Source: Streptomyces populi
GTDB taxonomy: Bacteria; Actinomycetota; Actinomycetes; Streptomycetales; Streptomycetaceae
Reading direction: 5' to 3'
Length of the DNA: 64,000 bases
Assembly: GCF_002911015.1 (NCBI RefSeq)
Contig: NZ_KZ626856.1
Coordinates: forward strand, 41,522 to 105,521
Positions 17,689 to 25,720 of this stretch are shown here, in pieces (position 1 is the first letter of the stretch; every line of letters begins with the position of its first letter). A program made the translations under genes and the position numbers. The notes under the pieces were generated by a model. The model saw only the letters and a program-made list of their open reading frames with translations, was not told where the DNA came from and ran no database searches.

Positions 17689-18228
17689 TCATTCCCCGGC
17701 CGTCCGCGCGCTCCCGGCCCCCTCCGCGCGCCCGGCCACGGCGTACCGCAGATACAGGTGGTGATCGCCCTCCTCGGGCGGGTTGTCCGGGTCGGGGACC
17801 CAGCCCTGGCGGGCGTAGAAGGCCTGCGCGCGCAGATTGTCGGTGTGCACGTCGAGCGTCGCCGTGCGCTTCCCGTCGGCCTGCCACTGCTCCACGCAGG
17901 CCGCGTGCAGCGCCCTGCCGATCCCGGCCCGCCAGCGGTCGGGGTCGACGTGGAACTGGAAGAGCTTGACCGTGTCCGCGGGCGCGCCCTCGTCGGTACG
18001 GAAGGAGGCGATGCCGACGATCCGGCCCTGTGCGACGGCGCACAGCACATGCGCGTCGGGGCGGGCGATGGAGCCGCGCCACGCCTCGGTCCAGTCGACG
18101 TCGCCCTGCGGGACACCGTCCGGGTAGTACGTCGAACGGGCCCGGACGTGCAGATCGGCGATGGTCTCGGCCTCGGCGGGCAGGGCGGTGCGGATCACCA
18201 GCGCGCCGGTCACACGTTCACTGATCAT
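17689..18228 (-). CDS. GNAT-family N-acetyltransferase
   Basis: The 179-residue protein has the GNAT core: LVIRTALPAEAETIADL at the start, the VKLFQFHVDPDRWRAGIGRAL acetyl-CoA loop in the middle, and the C-terminal LDVHTDNLRAQAFYARQGW motif. The substrate is unknown. ATG 18228 overlaps the stop of the regulator gene (18225-18228), so it is the second gene of a two-gene operon and is translationally coupled. Confidence 0.88.
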   Translation of the reverse strand: MISERVTGALVIRTALPAEAETIADLHVRARSTYYPDGVPQGDVDWTEAWRGSIARPDAHVLCAVAQGRIVGIASFRTDEGAPADTVKLFQFHVDPDRWRAGIGRALHAACVEQWQADGKRTATLDVHTDNLRAQAFYARQGWVPDPDNPPEEGDHHLYLRYAVAGRAEGAGSARTAGE

Positions 18229-19220
18229 GCAACGGAGGACGTCACCGTTCCGGTCGCGGTTCCGTGCCGGCTGAACTGGGCCCGGTAGGCGCTCGGGGTG
18301 AGCCCGGTCCTGCGCACCACGTGGACGCGCAGCGAGTCGGCGGTGCCGAGTCCGCAGGCCGCGGCCACCCGGTCCATCGGCAGGGTCGTGGTCTCCAGGA
18401 GTTCCCTGGCCCGTTCCACGCGCTGGTGGAGCAGCCATTGCAGGGGGCTGACCCCGCTCTCGGCGTGGAACCGGCGGGTGAGGGTGCGCACGCTGACGCC
18501 CGCGTGCCGGGCCAGGTCGGCGAGGGTGAGCGGCCTGTCGAGGTGGCGCATGGCCCAGCCCCGGGTGTCGGCGCAGGCGTCGCCGCGCTCGGGGGGCAGC
18601 GGGGTGTGGGTGAACTGGGTCTGGCCGCCGGGCCGTACGGGGGCGACCAGGGCGCCGCGGGCGACCTCGTTGGCGACGGCGGCGCCGTAGTCGGTGCGGA
18701 TGACGTGCAGGCACAGGTCGATGCCGGCGGCGTAGCCGGAGGAGGTGAGGAACGGCCCGTCCTGGACGTAGAGCACGTCTCCGCGCAGGTCGACCTGCGG
18801 GTAGCGCCTGCGCATCTCGTCGGCGTGGGCCCAGTACGTGGTGGCCCGGCGGCCCTGGAGCAGACCGGCCTCGGCGAGCTGGAAGGCGCCGGTGCAGATG
18901 GACGCGACGCGCTTGCCGGCGGCGGCCGCCTCGCGGACGGCCGCCACGATCCGCGGGTCCGGCTCGAACGGTGCCCCGGTGCCGGCGACGACCACCGTGT
19001 CCGCCTCCCGCACGGCCTCCAGACCGTGCGGGACGTACAGGTCCAGTCCGCCGGTCGTGGGCAGGGGTCCCGGCTCGGCCGTGCAGACGACCACCTCGTA
19101 ACCGGGCCGGCCGTCCACCTCGACCTTGCCGAACAGCATCTCCGGCATCGCGAGGTTGAACAGCGCGACCGGGGACGGGGCGATGACGGCGACGCGGTGC
19201 GGGGCGGGACGGTCGGGCAT
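18225..19220 (-). CDS. GlxA-family transcriptional regulator (DJ-1/PfpI-like domain plus AraC HTH)
   Basis: A 331-residue regulator. Residues 1 to about 190 form a class I amidotransferase-like domain with the nucleophile-elbow motif ASICTGAFQLAEAGLL. The C-terminal 100 residues are an AraC-type double helix-turn-helix (LTLADLARHAGVSVRTLTRRF ... MDRVAAACGLGTADSLR). ATG 19220 has GGAGG 8 nt upstream and is preferred over ATG 19241. It overlaps the downstream GNAT gene and is divergent from the MFS transporter gene 70 bp away, which it may control. Confidence 0.88.
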   Translation of the reverse strand: MPDRPAPHRVAVIAPSPVALFNLAMPEMLFGKVEVDGRPGYEVVVCTAEPGPLPTTGGLDLYVPHGLEAVREADTVVVAGTGAPFEPDPRIVAAVREAAAAGKRVASICTGAFQLAEAGLLQGRRATTYWAHADEMRRRYPQVDLRGDVLYVQDGPFLTSSGYAAGIDLCLHVIRTDYGAAVANEVARGALVAPVRPGGQTQFTHTPLPPERGDACADTRGWAMRHLDRPLTLADLARHAGVSVRTLTRRFHAESGVSPLQWLLHQRVERARELLETTTLPMDRVAAACGLGTADSLRVHVVRRTGLTPSAYRAQFSRHGTATGTVTSSVA

Positions 19221-19290
19221 GGCCAGAACCTCCGGACGCATGGCATTCAGGCCACTACTGTACGGCGCCGGGTGTCACCAGCATGGGGAC

Positions 19291-20676
19291 ATGCCGACGA
19301 ACCAGATCTCCAGAGCCCACGAACCCGGCCTCGAACAGCGGGACTTGGGTCCCGGGAAGCCCGCGCTCACCCTCACCGCCGCGCTGCTCGGCTTCGCGCT
19401 GACCTGTCTCGACGCGTCGGTGGTGAACGTGGCCCTGCCCGCGATCGGCTCCTCGTTCGACGCCGGGATGTCCGGTCTGCAATGGGTGGTGGACGCCTAC
19501 ACCCTGGCCTTCGCCGCGCTGATGCTGTCCACCGGCGCCTTCTCGGACCGGGCCGGGGCGAGCCGGGCGTACGCGCTGGGCACCGCGGTGTTCACGTTCG
19601 CCTCGGCGGCCTGCGGACTGGCCCCGGACCTGTCGGCGCTGATCGGCGCCCGGGTGGCGCAGGGCGCGGCGGCGGCGGCGGTCGTGCTCCCGGCCTCGCT
19701 GGCGCTGGTGCGCCAGGCGTACCCGGAGCCGGCCCGGCGGGCCCGCGCCGTGGCGGCCTGGGCGGCGGGCGGTTCGCTGGCGGTGGCGCTCGGCCCGGTG
19801 GCGGGCGGCGCGCTGACCACGGCCTGGGGCTGGCGCGGCGTCTTCTTCGTCAATCTGCCGGTGGGCGCGGCGATCCTCGTGCTGCTCGTGCGGGCCCCGC
19901 GCTCCCGGCCCCGGCCGGCCCCGCTGGACCTGCCCGGCCAGCTGACGGCGGTGGTGGCCCTCGCCGCGCTGACGTTCGCGGTGATCGAGGGCGGGACGGC
20001 GGGCGGCGTCGCGGCCGCGGTGGCCGTCGTCGCGGGGGCCGCGTTCCTGTGGATCGAGAAGCGGCAGCCGCACCCGGTGGTGCCGCTCGGCCTGTTCCGC
20101 GACCGGACCGTGGCCACGGCGGTCGCCGTCGGCTCGGCCGTCAGCGTGGCCTTCTACAGCGTGGTGTTCGTCTTCTCGCTCTTCTTCCAGCAGGTCCAGC
20201 ACCGCTCCGCGCTGGGCGCCGGGCTGCTGTTCCTGCCGATGACGGGCCTGATCGCGGTGACGAACGTGGTGGCCGGCAAGCTCACGGAACGCCACGGGCC
20301 GCGGCTGCCGATGCTGGTGGGACAGCCGGTGGCCGTCGCCGGGCTGCTCGGGCTCCTCTGCGTCGACGCCCGTACTCCCCCGGCGCTGGTGGCGCTGCTG
20401 CTGGTCCCGCTGGCGCTGGGGTGCGCGCTGACGGTGCCGCCGCTCACCGCCGCGATGATGGACGCCGTGCCCGCCGAACGGGCGGGGCTGGCGGCCGGGG
20501 TGCTCAATTCCGCCCGGCAGGTGTCCGGGGGCCTGGGGATCGCGGTGTTCGGGGCGCTGGTCGCGAGCGGGTTCGAGGCCGGGATGCGGCTGAGCCTGGC
20601 CGCCGCCGCGGCCCTGCTCACGGTGACGTCAGCCCTCAGTGTCCGTCTCTCAGGTCGCTCGGCCAGGCGGGCCTGA
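19291..20676 (+). CDS. MFS drug:H+ antiporter (DHA2/EmrB-QacA type)
   Basis: A 461-residue integral membrane protein predicted to have 14 transmembrane helices. DHA2 signatures include LDASVVNVALPAIG in TM1, the WVVDAYTLAFAAL segment in TM2, the loop motif SDRAGASRAYALG and, in TM5, the GPVAGGALTTAWGWRGVFFVNLPVG motif C/D2. It should export drug-like compounds by proton antiport. ATG 19291 follows directly on the divergent promoter shared with the GlxA-type regulator. The last 41 bp overlap the convergent DUF1349 gene. Confidence 0.9.
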   Translation: MPTNQISRAHEPGLEQRDLGPGKPALTLTAALLGFALTCLDASVVNVALPAIGSSFDAGMSGLQWVVDAYTLAFAALMLSTGAFSDRAGASRAYALGTAVFTFASAACGLAPDLSALIGARVAQGAAAAAVVLPASLALVRQAYPEPARRARAVAAWAAGGSLAVALGPVAGGALTTAWGWRGVFFVNLPVGAAILVLLVRAPRSRPRPAPLDLPGQLTAVVALAALTFAVIEGGTAGGVAAAVAVVAGAAFLWIEKRQPHPVVPLGLFRDRTVATAVAVGSAVSVAFYSVVFVFSLFFQQVQHRSALGAGLLFLPMTGLIAVTNVVAGKLTERHGPRLPMLVGQPVAVAGLLGLLCVDARTPPALVALLLVPLALGCALTVPPLTAAMMDAVPAERAGLAAGVLNSARQVSGGLGIAVFGALVASGFEAGMRLSLAAAAALLTVTSALSVRLSGRSARRA

Positions 20677-21244
20677 ACTCGATGTGGTCGTAGGTGACCA
20701 CACAGCCCTCACCCATCGGCGACTGGGTCATGAAACCGACCAGCGCCGCGCCCGTCTCCTTCTCCCCGCCCAGGGTGAAGAGGCGCACGAAGGTCCACCG
20801 CTCGCCGTCGCGGGAGGCGTGGAAGGCGAAGGCGCGGCCCGTGCGGCTCACCCTCAGCCAGACGGAACTGCCGTCCACCGTGAAGGAGTTGGCGTCGTCG
20901 GAGTGTTCCCGGGTGACCACCGTGCAGACGGTGGGCACGTCCGGGGAGTACTCCAGACAGAGTTTCGCCCAGGCCCGCTCCCCCACGTGGACGTAGAGCA
21001 CGCCCGCGTCGAAGGCCGCCCCGAAGCCGACGGTCACGCGGGCGATCAGCTGGAAGTCGCCCTCCGGCGAGCCCAGCAGCCGCGGTGCGTCGGAGGCCGG
21101 GTCGAGGCCTTCGCCGGTGGGCGGCACGAAGCGGTCCTGCCGGGGCCCGGCCCAGCCGGTGAGCACGCCGTCCTCGTACGACCAGTTCCCGTCGGGGCCG
21201 TACGTACGGAAGGAGAAGGGGAGTTCGGGGAGCGTGACGTCCAT
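20636..21244 (-). CDS. DUF1349 domain protein (concanavalin-A-like fold)
   Basis: A 202-residue protein matching the DUF1349 / regulation-of-enolase-1-like family. Recognisable segments are GNWSYEDGVLTGWAGPRQDRF, the GAAFDAGVLYVHVGERAWAK block, VCTVVTREHSDDANS, and the SRDGERWTFVRLF plus VGFMTQSPMGEG blocks. No signal peptide is present. The fold suggests carbohydrate binding, but the biochemical role is unknown. ATG 21244 is the start. The 3' end overlaps the convergent MFS gene by 41 bp. Confidence 0.85.
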   Translation of the reverse strand: MDVTLPELPFSFRTYGPDGNWSYEDGVLTGWAGPRQDRFVPPTGEGLDPASDAPRLLGSPEGDFQLIARVTVGFGAAFDAGVLYVHVGERAWAKLCLEYSPDVPTVCTVVTREHSDDANSFTVDGSSVWLRVSRTGRAFAFHASRDGERWTFVRLFTLGGEKETGAALVGFMTQSPMGEGCVVTYDHIEFRPAWPSDLRDGH

Positions 21245-21289
21245 GCCCCCGAGTCTCTCAGGTCCGCGCCCGCCCCACGGGGGCACTGG

Positions 21290-21576
21290 TCCGACCCGTC
21301 AGCCGCCGGTGCCGTCCCGTCCCGTACGAAGCCCGAGCAGCCCACGACCGGACCGACCGGAACGAAACCGGAGCGAACCCGCAGCCGAACCGACCCGCAC
21401 GGAAACCGGAGCGGGCCCGCGACCGGACCGACCGGCACGGAAAGGGATCGGACCCGCAGCCGAACGGACCGGCACGGAAACCGGAGCAGGTCCACGGCCG
21501 GGCGGACCGATGCGGAACCGCAGCGGGCCCGCCGCCGGGCGGACCGGCACGGAACGGGACGTGGCCCGCCTCCGCA
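21290..21576. repeat. Degenerate ~37-bp tandem repeat array (about 7 units)
   Basis: Units of about 37 bp recur with the pattern CCCGCrrCCGrrCsGACCGG followed by CACGGAAaCCGGAGCgGG. Examples begin near 21379, 21416, 21453, 21491 and 21528. Divergence between units is about 15-30 percent. The array lies in the spacer between the DUF1349 gene and the aldehyde dehydrogenase gene. Several reading frames stay open through it, but none has a ribosome site or a recognisable product. Confidence 0.8.
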
Positions 21577-21626
21577 CGGTCCGCCCGCCGCGAGGCGCAA
21601 CGCACCGGTCCGCCCGCCGCGAGGCG
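21577..21626. repeat. Exact 21-bp direct repeat at end of aldehyde dehydrogenase gene
   Basis: A 21-bp sequence starting CGGTCCGCCCGCCG and ending CGAGGCG occurs at 21577-21597 and again at 21606-21626. The second copy ends exactly before the stop codon of the minus-strand dehydrogenase gene. Confidence 0.85.
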
Positions 21627-23156
21627 TCAGCGCTCCAGTCGGCCGTCGTACCGGCGCGGGAGCCCCAGCGGGTTGTCGTCGCGCAGCTCGGGCGGCAGCA
21701 GTGCCTCGGGCACGCCCTGGTAGGCCACCGGCCGCATCCAGCGCTCGATGGCGGTGCCGCCGACCGAGGTGGACGTCGAGGTCGTCGCGGGGTACGGCCC
21801 TCCGTGGTGCTGGGCCGGGGCGACGGCGACGCCGGTCGGCCAGCCGTTCACCAGGACCCGGCCCGCGAGGGAGGTGAGTTCGGCGAGGATCTCCGCGCCG
21901 CGCCCCTCGCCCGCGGCCTCCTCCGCGGAGAGCTGCACGGTGGCCGTGAGGTTGCCGGGGAGCCGGGAGAGCACCGCGCCCGCCTCGGACTCGTCCTCGT
22001 AGCGCGCCACGACCGTGAGCGGCCCGAAGCACTCCTCGAGGAGCAGGTCGTGCTCGCCCTCGGCCGCGAGCCTGCTCGCGGGCACGGTCAGGAAGCCGGG
22101 GCTCACGGTGTGCTCGCCGCCCGCGCCCGGTGTCACCGGGGTCTGGACGTCCGGGAGCCCGGCGCGCTCGGCGACCCCGGCGATGAAGTTGTCGCGCATG
22201 CGGTGGTCGAGCAGGACCCCGGCGGCGGTGCCGCTCACCGCGTCGGTCAGGGACTTCAGCAGCCGGTCGCCCGCCTCACCGGCCGGGGCGAGCACCAGGC
22301 CCGGCTTCACGCAGAACTGGCCGACGCCCAGGGTCATCGAGCCGGCGAGTCCCGTGCCGATCTCCTCGGCGCGTTCGACGGCCGCGGCCTCGGTGACGAC
22401 GACGGGGTTGAGGGAGCCGAGCTCGCCGTGGAACGGGATCGGCACCGGGCGCGCGGCGGCCGCGTCGAACAGCGCGCGCCCGCCGCGGACGGACCCGGTG
22501 AACCCGGCCGCCGTGACCAGCGGGTGCCGGACCAGCTCGACACCGGCCTCGAAGCCGTGCACGAGGCCGACGACGCCCTCGGGGATCCCGTGCCGGGCCG
22601 CCGCGCGGCGCAGGACGGCCGCGACCAGCTCGGAGAGCGCCGGGTGGTCGGGGTGGGCCTTGACGACGACCGGGCAGCCCGCGGCCAGCGCGCTCGCCGT
22701 GTCGCCGCCGGCCACCGAGAAGGCGAAGGGGAAGTTCGATGCCGAGTACACGGCGACGACGCCCAGCGGCACCTTGTAGCGGCGCAGGTCCGGGATCGGA
22801 GGGGTCGCGGTGGCGTCGGGGTGGTTGATCACGACGTCGAGGAAGGCGCCCTCGTCCACGATCCCGGCGAACGCGCGCAACTGGTAGCAGGTGCGGGCGA
22901 GCTCTCCGGTGAGCCGGACCGGGCCGAGCGCGGTCTCCGCGTCGGCGGCCTCGACGAGCAGGTCCGCGGAGCCTTCGAGCAGGTCGGCGGCGGTGCGCAG
23001 GAACGCGGCGCGTACGGTGCGGTCGGTGAGGGCGGGACGCGCGGCGTGCGCGGCGCGGACGGCCTCGTCCACCTCCTGGCCGGTGGCCTCCACCGCGACC
23101 TGTTCCCGCTGCTTCCCGGTACGGGGGTCGACACTCCAGACTGGTGCTGCTGCCAC
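21627..23156 (-). CDS. 2,5-dioxopentanoate (alpha-ketoglutaric semialdehyde) dehydrogenase
   Basis: A 509-residue aldehyde dehydrogenase of the KGSADH type. The catalytic glutamate lies in PFHGELGSLNP (about residue 245) and the catalytic cysteine in GVGQFCVKPG (about residue 282). The SASNFPFAFSVAGGDTASAL and GFTGSVRGGRALFD segments are typical of the NADP-preferring branch. It oxidises 2-oxoglutarate semialdehyde to 2-oxoglutarate, the final step of the oxidative uronate and pentose pathways, so it connects with udh, kdgD and the IlvD/DapA pair elsewhere in the window. GTG 23156 has AAGGGA upstream; GTG 23183 is the alternative. It is divergent from the IclR gene. Confidence 0.87.
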   Translation of the reverse strand: MAAAPVWSVDPRTGKQREQVAVEATGQEVDEAVRAAHAARPALTDRTVRAAFLRTAADLLEGSADLLVEAADAETALGPVRLTGELARTCYQLRAFAGIVDEGAFLDVVINHPDATATPPIPDLRRYKVPLGVVAVYSASNFPFAFSVAGGDTASALAAGCPVVVKAHPDHPALSELVAAVLRRAAARHGIPEGVVGLVHGFEAGVELVRHPLVTAAGFTGSVRGGRALFDAAAARPVPIPFHGELGSLNPVVVTEAAAVERAEEIGTGLAGSMTLGVGQFCVKPGLVLAPAGEAGDRLLKSLTDAVSGTAAGVLLDHRMRDNFIAGVAERAGLPDVQTPVTPGAGGEHTVSPGFLTVPASRLAAEGEHDLLLEECFGPLTVVARYEDESEAGAVLSRLPGNLTATVQLSAEEAAGEGRGAEILAELTSLAGRVLVNGWPTGVAVAPAQHHGGPYPATTSTSTSVGGTAIERWMRPVAYQGVPEALLPPELRDDNPLGLPRRYDGRLER

Positions 23157-23207
23157 CGCGGGTCCCTTCACATGTGATGCCACGTTCGTGTGTCACTCAC
23201 CAGGTGT

Positions 23208-23223
23208 GTTCGATATGCTGAAC
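23208..23223. promoter_or_regulatory. Candidate IclR operator between dehydrogenase and regulator genes
   Basis: GTTCGATATGCTGAAC has inverted GTTC/GAAC ends around an 8-nt centre, in an AT-richer intergenic gap of about 130 bp between divergent promoters. Its position suits autoregulation and dehydrogenase control by the IclR protein. The core is imperfect. Confidence 0.45.
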
Positions 23224-23288
23224 GCTGTCTCTGATGGTGAATTTCCTGCTCGGAGACTATTTCCCGTCCAACGAAGGGGTCAAGGGCG

Positions 23289-24062
23289 ATGTCGGCAGGC
23301 GAGACAGGCGGCGGGGCGCAGGTCAAGTCCGCGGTGCGGACCGTTGAATTGCTGGAGTACTTCGCCGACCGGCCCGGAATGCACTCCCTCGCCGCGGTCC
23401 AGGAGGCCGTCGGATATCCCAAGTCCAGCCTGTACATGCTGCTGCGCACGCTCGTGGAGCTCGGCTGGGTCGAGACGGACGCGACGGGCACGCGGTACGG
23501 CATCGGCGTACGGGCCCTGCTGGTCGGCACCTCCTACATCGACGGCGACGAGGTGGTCGCCGCGGCCCGCCCCACCCTCGACCGCCTCTCCGACGACACC
23601 ACCGAGACGATCCACCTCGCGCGCCTGGACGGCACGAACGTCGTCTATCTGGCCACCCGGCAGTCGCAGCACTATCTGCGCCCCTTCACCCGGGTCGGCC
23701 GCAGGCTCCCCGCCCACTCCACCTCGCTCGGCAAGGCGCTGCTGGCCACGTACGGCGACGAGCAGGTCCGCAAGATGCTGCCGGAGACGCTCCCCGCGCT
23801 GACCGAGCACACGATCACCGACCGGGAGAAGCTCATCGAGGAGCTGCACCAGGTGCGGGAGCAGGGCTTCGCGGTGGACCGCGAGGAGAACACGCTGGGG
23901 CTGCGCTGCTTCGGCGTGGCGATCCCGTACCGCACGCCCGCCCGTGACGCGATCAGTTGCTCCGTCCCCGTGGCCCGGCTCACCCCCGCGCACGAGCAGA
24001 TGGTCAAGGACGCCCTGTTCGACGCCCGCGACCGGCTCACCCTGGCCACCCGCAGGCTCTGA
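23289..24062 (+). CDS. IclR-family transcriptional regulator
   Basis: The 257-residue protein has an N-terminal winged helix (VKSAVRTVELLEYFADRPG followed by VQEAVGYPKSSLYMLLRTL) and a C-terminal IclR effector domain with RPFTRVGRRLPAHSTSLGKALLA and FAVDREENTLGLRCFGVAI. ATG 23289 has AAGGG about 8 nt upstream. It is divergent from the semialdehyde dehydrogenase gene; such IclR proteins usually control the adjacent catabolic gene in response to a sugar-acid-type effector. A hairpin terminator follows. Confidence 0.92.
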   Translation: MSAGETGGGAQVKSAVRTVELLEYFADRPGMHSLAAVQEAVGYPKSSLYMLLRTLVELGWVETDATGTRYGIGVRALLVGTSYIDGDEVVAAARPTLDRLSDDTTETIHLARLDGTNVVYLATRQSQHYLRPFTRVGRRLPAHSTSLGKALLATYGDEQVRKMLPETLPALTEHTITDREKLIEELHQVREQGFAVDREENTLGLRCFGVAIPYRTPARDAISCSVPVARLTPAHEQMVKDALFDARDRLTLATRRL

Positions 24063-24080
24063 CGGAAGGGGCCCGGCACC

Positions 24081-24106
24081 CCTCGTGAGGCATCGGCCTC
24101 ATGAGG
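24081..24106 (+). terminator. Hairpin terminator after IclR gene
   Basis: CCTCGTGAGGC pairs with GCCTCATGAGG (one G-U pair) around an ATCG loop, 19 nt after the stop codon. Confidence 0.7.
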
Positions 24107-24170
24107 GAACGATGAGAAAAACGGGCGGACGGGAACGATTCACCCCTGACCGCTCGTCCTTCAGTGCGGG

Positions 24171-25622
24171 ATGAACAAGACGATCAGGCGTACCGCCGTC
24201 TTCACTCTGCTGCTCGTGCTCTCCCTGCTGGTCAGGGCGACCTGGGTGCAGTTCTACGACGGCCGGGCGCTCGCGGACGACAAGGAAAACCGGCGGAACG
24301 CGATCGCGCTGTACGCGAACCCGCTCGGGAACATCATCGTGGCCGGGGAGGCGATCACCGGCTCCGCGCGGACGACAGGGAGCGATCTCAAGTACAAGAG
24401 GACGTACAAGGACGGCAGCCTGTACGCGGCCGTCACCGGTTACAGCTCCCAGGTCTACGGGGCGACCCAGCTGGAGGGCATCTACCGGAAGCTGCTGGAC
24501 GGCTCGGACATCTCCCTGAAGAACCCGCTGGACACGCTCACCGACAAGCACGCCGACCCCGGTGACGTGGTCACGACGATCGACCCGGCCGTGCAGAAGG
24601 CCGCTTACAACGCGCTCGGGAGCAACAAGGGCGCCGCCGTCGCGATCGACCCGAAGACCGGCAAGATCCTCGCGGTCGCCTCGACGCCGTCGTACGACCC
24701 GACGTCGATCAGCGCGGGCAACGACAGCGTCTGGAAGAAGCTGACCAAGGATCCCGACAAGCCACTGGTCAACCGCGCGCTGCGGCAGCCGCTGCCGCCG
24801 GGCTCGACGTTCAAGCTGGTCGTGGCCGCCGCCGCGCTGGAGGACGGGCTCTACGCGGACGTGGACGCGAAGACGGACAGCCCGGACCCGTACCTCCTGC
24901 CGGGCACGACGACGAAACTGAGGAACGAGAACGCGTCCGCGCCCTGCGAGAACGCCTCGATCCGGGTCGCGCTCCAGTACTCCTGCAACAACGTCTTCGG
25001 GAAGATGGCGGTCGACCTGGGCCAGGACAAGGTCAGGGCGATGGCGGAGAAGTTCGGCTTCAACGACACGGAGCAGGACGTGCCGGTGCGGGCGTACGCC
25101 AGCGTGTACCCCAAGGACATGGACAAGTCGTCCACGGCGCTGACCGGCATCGGGCAGTACGACGTCACCGCGACCCCGCTCCAGATGGCCATGGTGTCCG
25201 CCGCTATTGCCAACGATGGCAAGCTGGTCTCGCCGCACATGGTGTCGCAGACCAGCGATGCCGACGGCGACGTGCTGAGGGACTACGACGACAGCGCCGG
25301 GACCGAGCGGATCGTCAGCTCGGAGACGGCGCAGCAGCTCCGGTCCGCGATGCAGACGGTCGTCGAGGACGGCACGGGCACCAACGCCCTGATCCCCGGC
25401 GCGACCGTGGGCGGCAAGACCGGCACGGCCCAGCACGGCGAGAAGAACAGCAAGACGCCGTACGCCTGGTTCACCTCGTTCGCGAAGTCCGACACGAACG
25501 GCAAGGAGGTGGCCGTCGCGGTGATGGTCGAGCAGTCGGACGCGGCGCGCTCGGAGGTCAGCGGCAACGGACTGGCGGCGCCGGTCGCCAAGGCGATGAT
25601 GCGCGCGGCGCTGAAGGGCTGA
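24171..25622 (+). CDS. Penicillin-binding transpeptidase (class B-like, FtsI/PbpA type)
   Basis: A 483-residue protein with one N-terminal membrane anchor (residues about 8-27) and an extracellular transpeptidase. The active-site motifs are complete: STFK with the nucleophile Ser212, SCN at 271-273 and KTGT at 416-419. A dimerisation-type domain lies between residues 35 and 135. It cross-links peptidoglycan at the outer face of the membrane. The size resembles the PbpA-type proteins of actinobacteria, and no division-gene neighbours are present. ATG 24171 is the start. A strong hairpin follows. Confidence 0.91.
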   Translation: MNKTIRRTAVFTLLLVLSLLVRATWVQFYDGRALADDKENRRNAIALYANPLGNIIVAGEAITGSARTTGSDLKYKRTYKDGSLYAAVTGYSSQVYGATQLEGIYRKLLDGSDISLKNPLDTLTDKHADPGDVVTTIDPAVQKAAYNALGSNKGAAVAIDPKTGKILAVASTPSYDPTSISAGNDSVWKKLTKDPDKPLVNRALRQPLPPGSTFKLVVAAAALEDGLYADVDAKTDSPDPYLLPGTTTKLRNENASAPCENASIRVALQYSCNNVFGKMAVDLGQDKVRAMAEKFGFNDTEQDVPVRAYASVYPKDMDKSSTALTGIGQYDVTATPLQMAMVSAAIANDGKLVSPHMVSQTSDADGDVLRDYDDSAGTERIVSSETAQQLRSAMQTVVEDGTGTNALIPGATVGGKTGTAQHGEKNSKTPYAWFTSFAKSDTNGKEVAVAVMVEQSDAARSEVSGNGLAAPVAKAMMRAALKG

Positions 25623-25642
25623 GGCTCGCCCGGCCCGTACGC

Positions 25643-25680
25643 GAGGCGGCCCCGCGCCCGATCGGGCGCGGGGCCGCCTC
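25643..25680. terminator. Bidirectional terminator, perfect 19-bp palindrome
   Basis: A 38-bp perfectly self-complementary sequence, centred on CCCGATCGGG, lies between the convergent penicillin-binding protein and NCS2 permease genes. It can terminate transcription from both sides. Confidence 0.9.
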
Positions 25681-25720
25681 GTCACGTGCGGGACCCGCCG
25701 CGCGGTCCGGCCGCCTCACG

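Noticed and set aside
18264..20693. 809-codon plus-strand frame across the GlxA and MFS genes
   Set aside because: It is out of frame with two well-recognised proteins and is Gly/Arg/Ala-rich shadow sequence.
21290..21576. CRISPR array
   Set aside because: Units are contiguous and degenerate with no unique spacers, and there are no cas genes nearby.
21299..21605. Small repeat proteins in the ~37-bp array
   Set aside because: Several frames are open because the unit lacks stops, but none has a ribosome site, and the repeat length is not a stable multiple of three.
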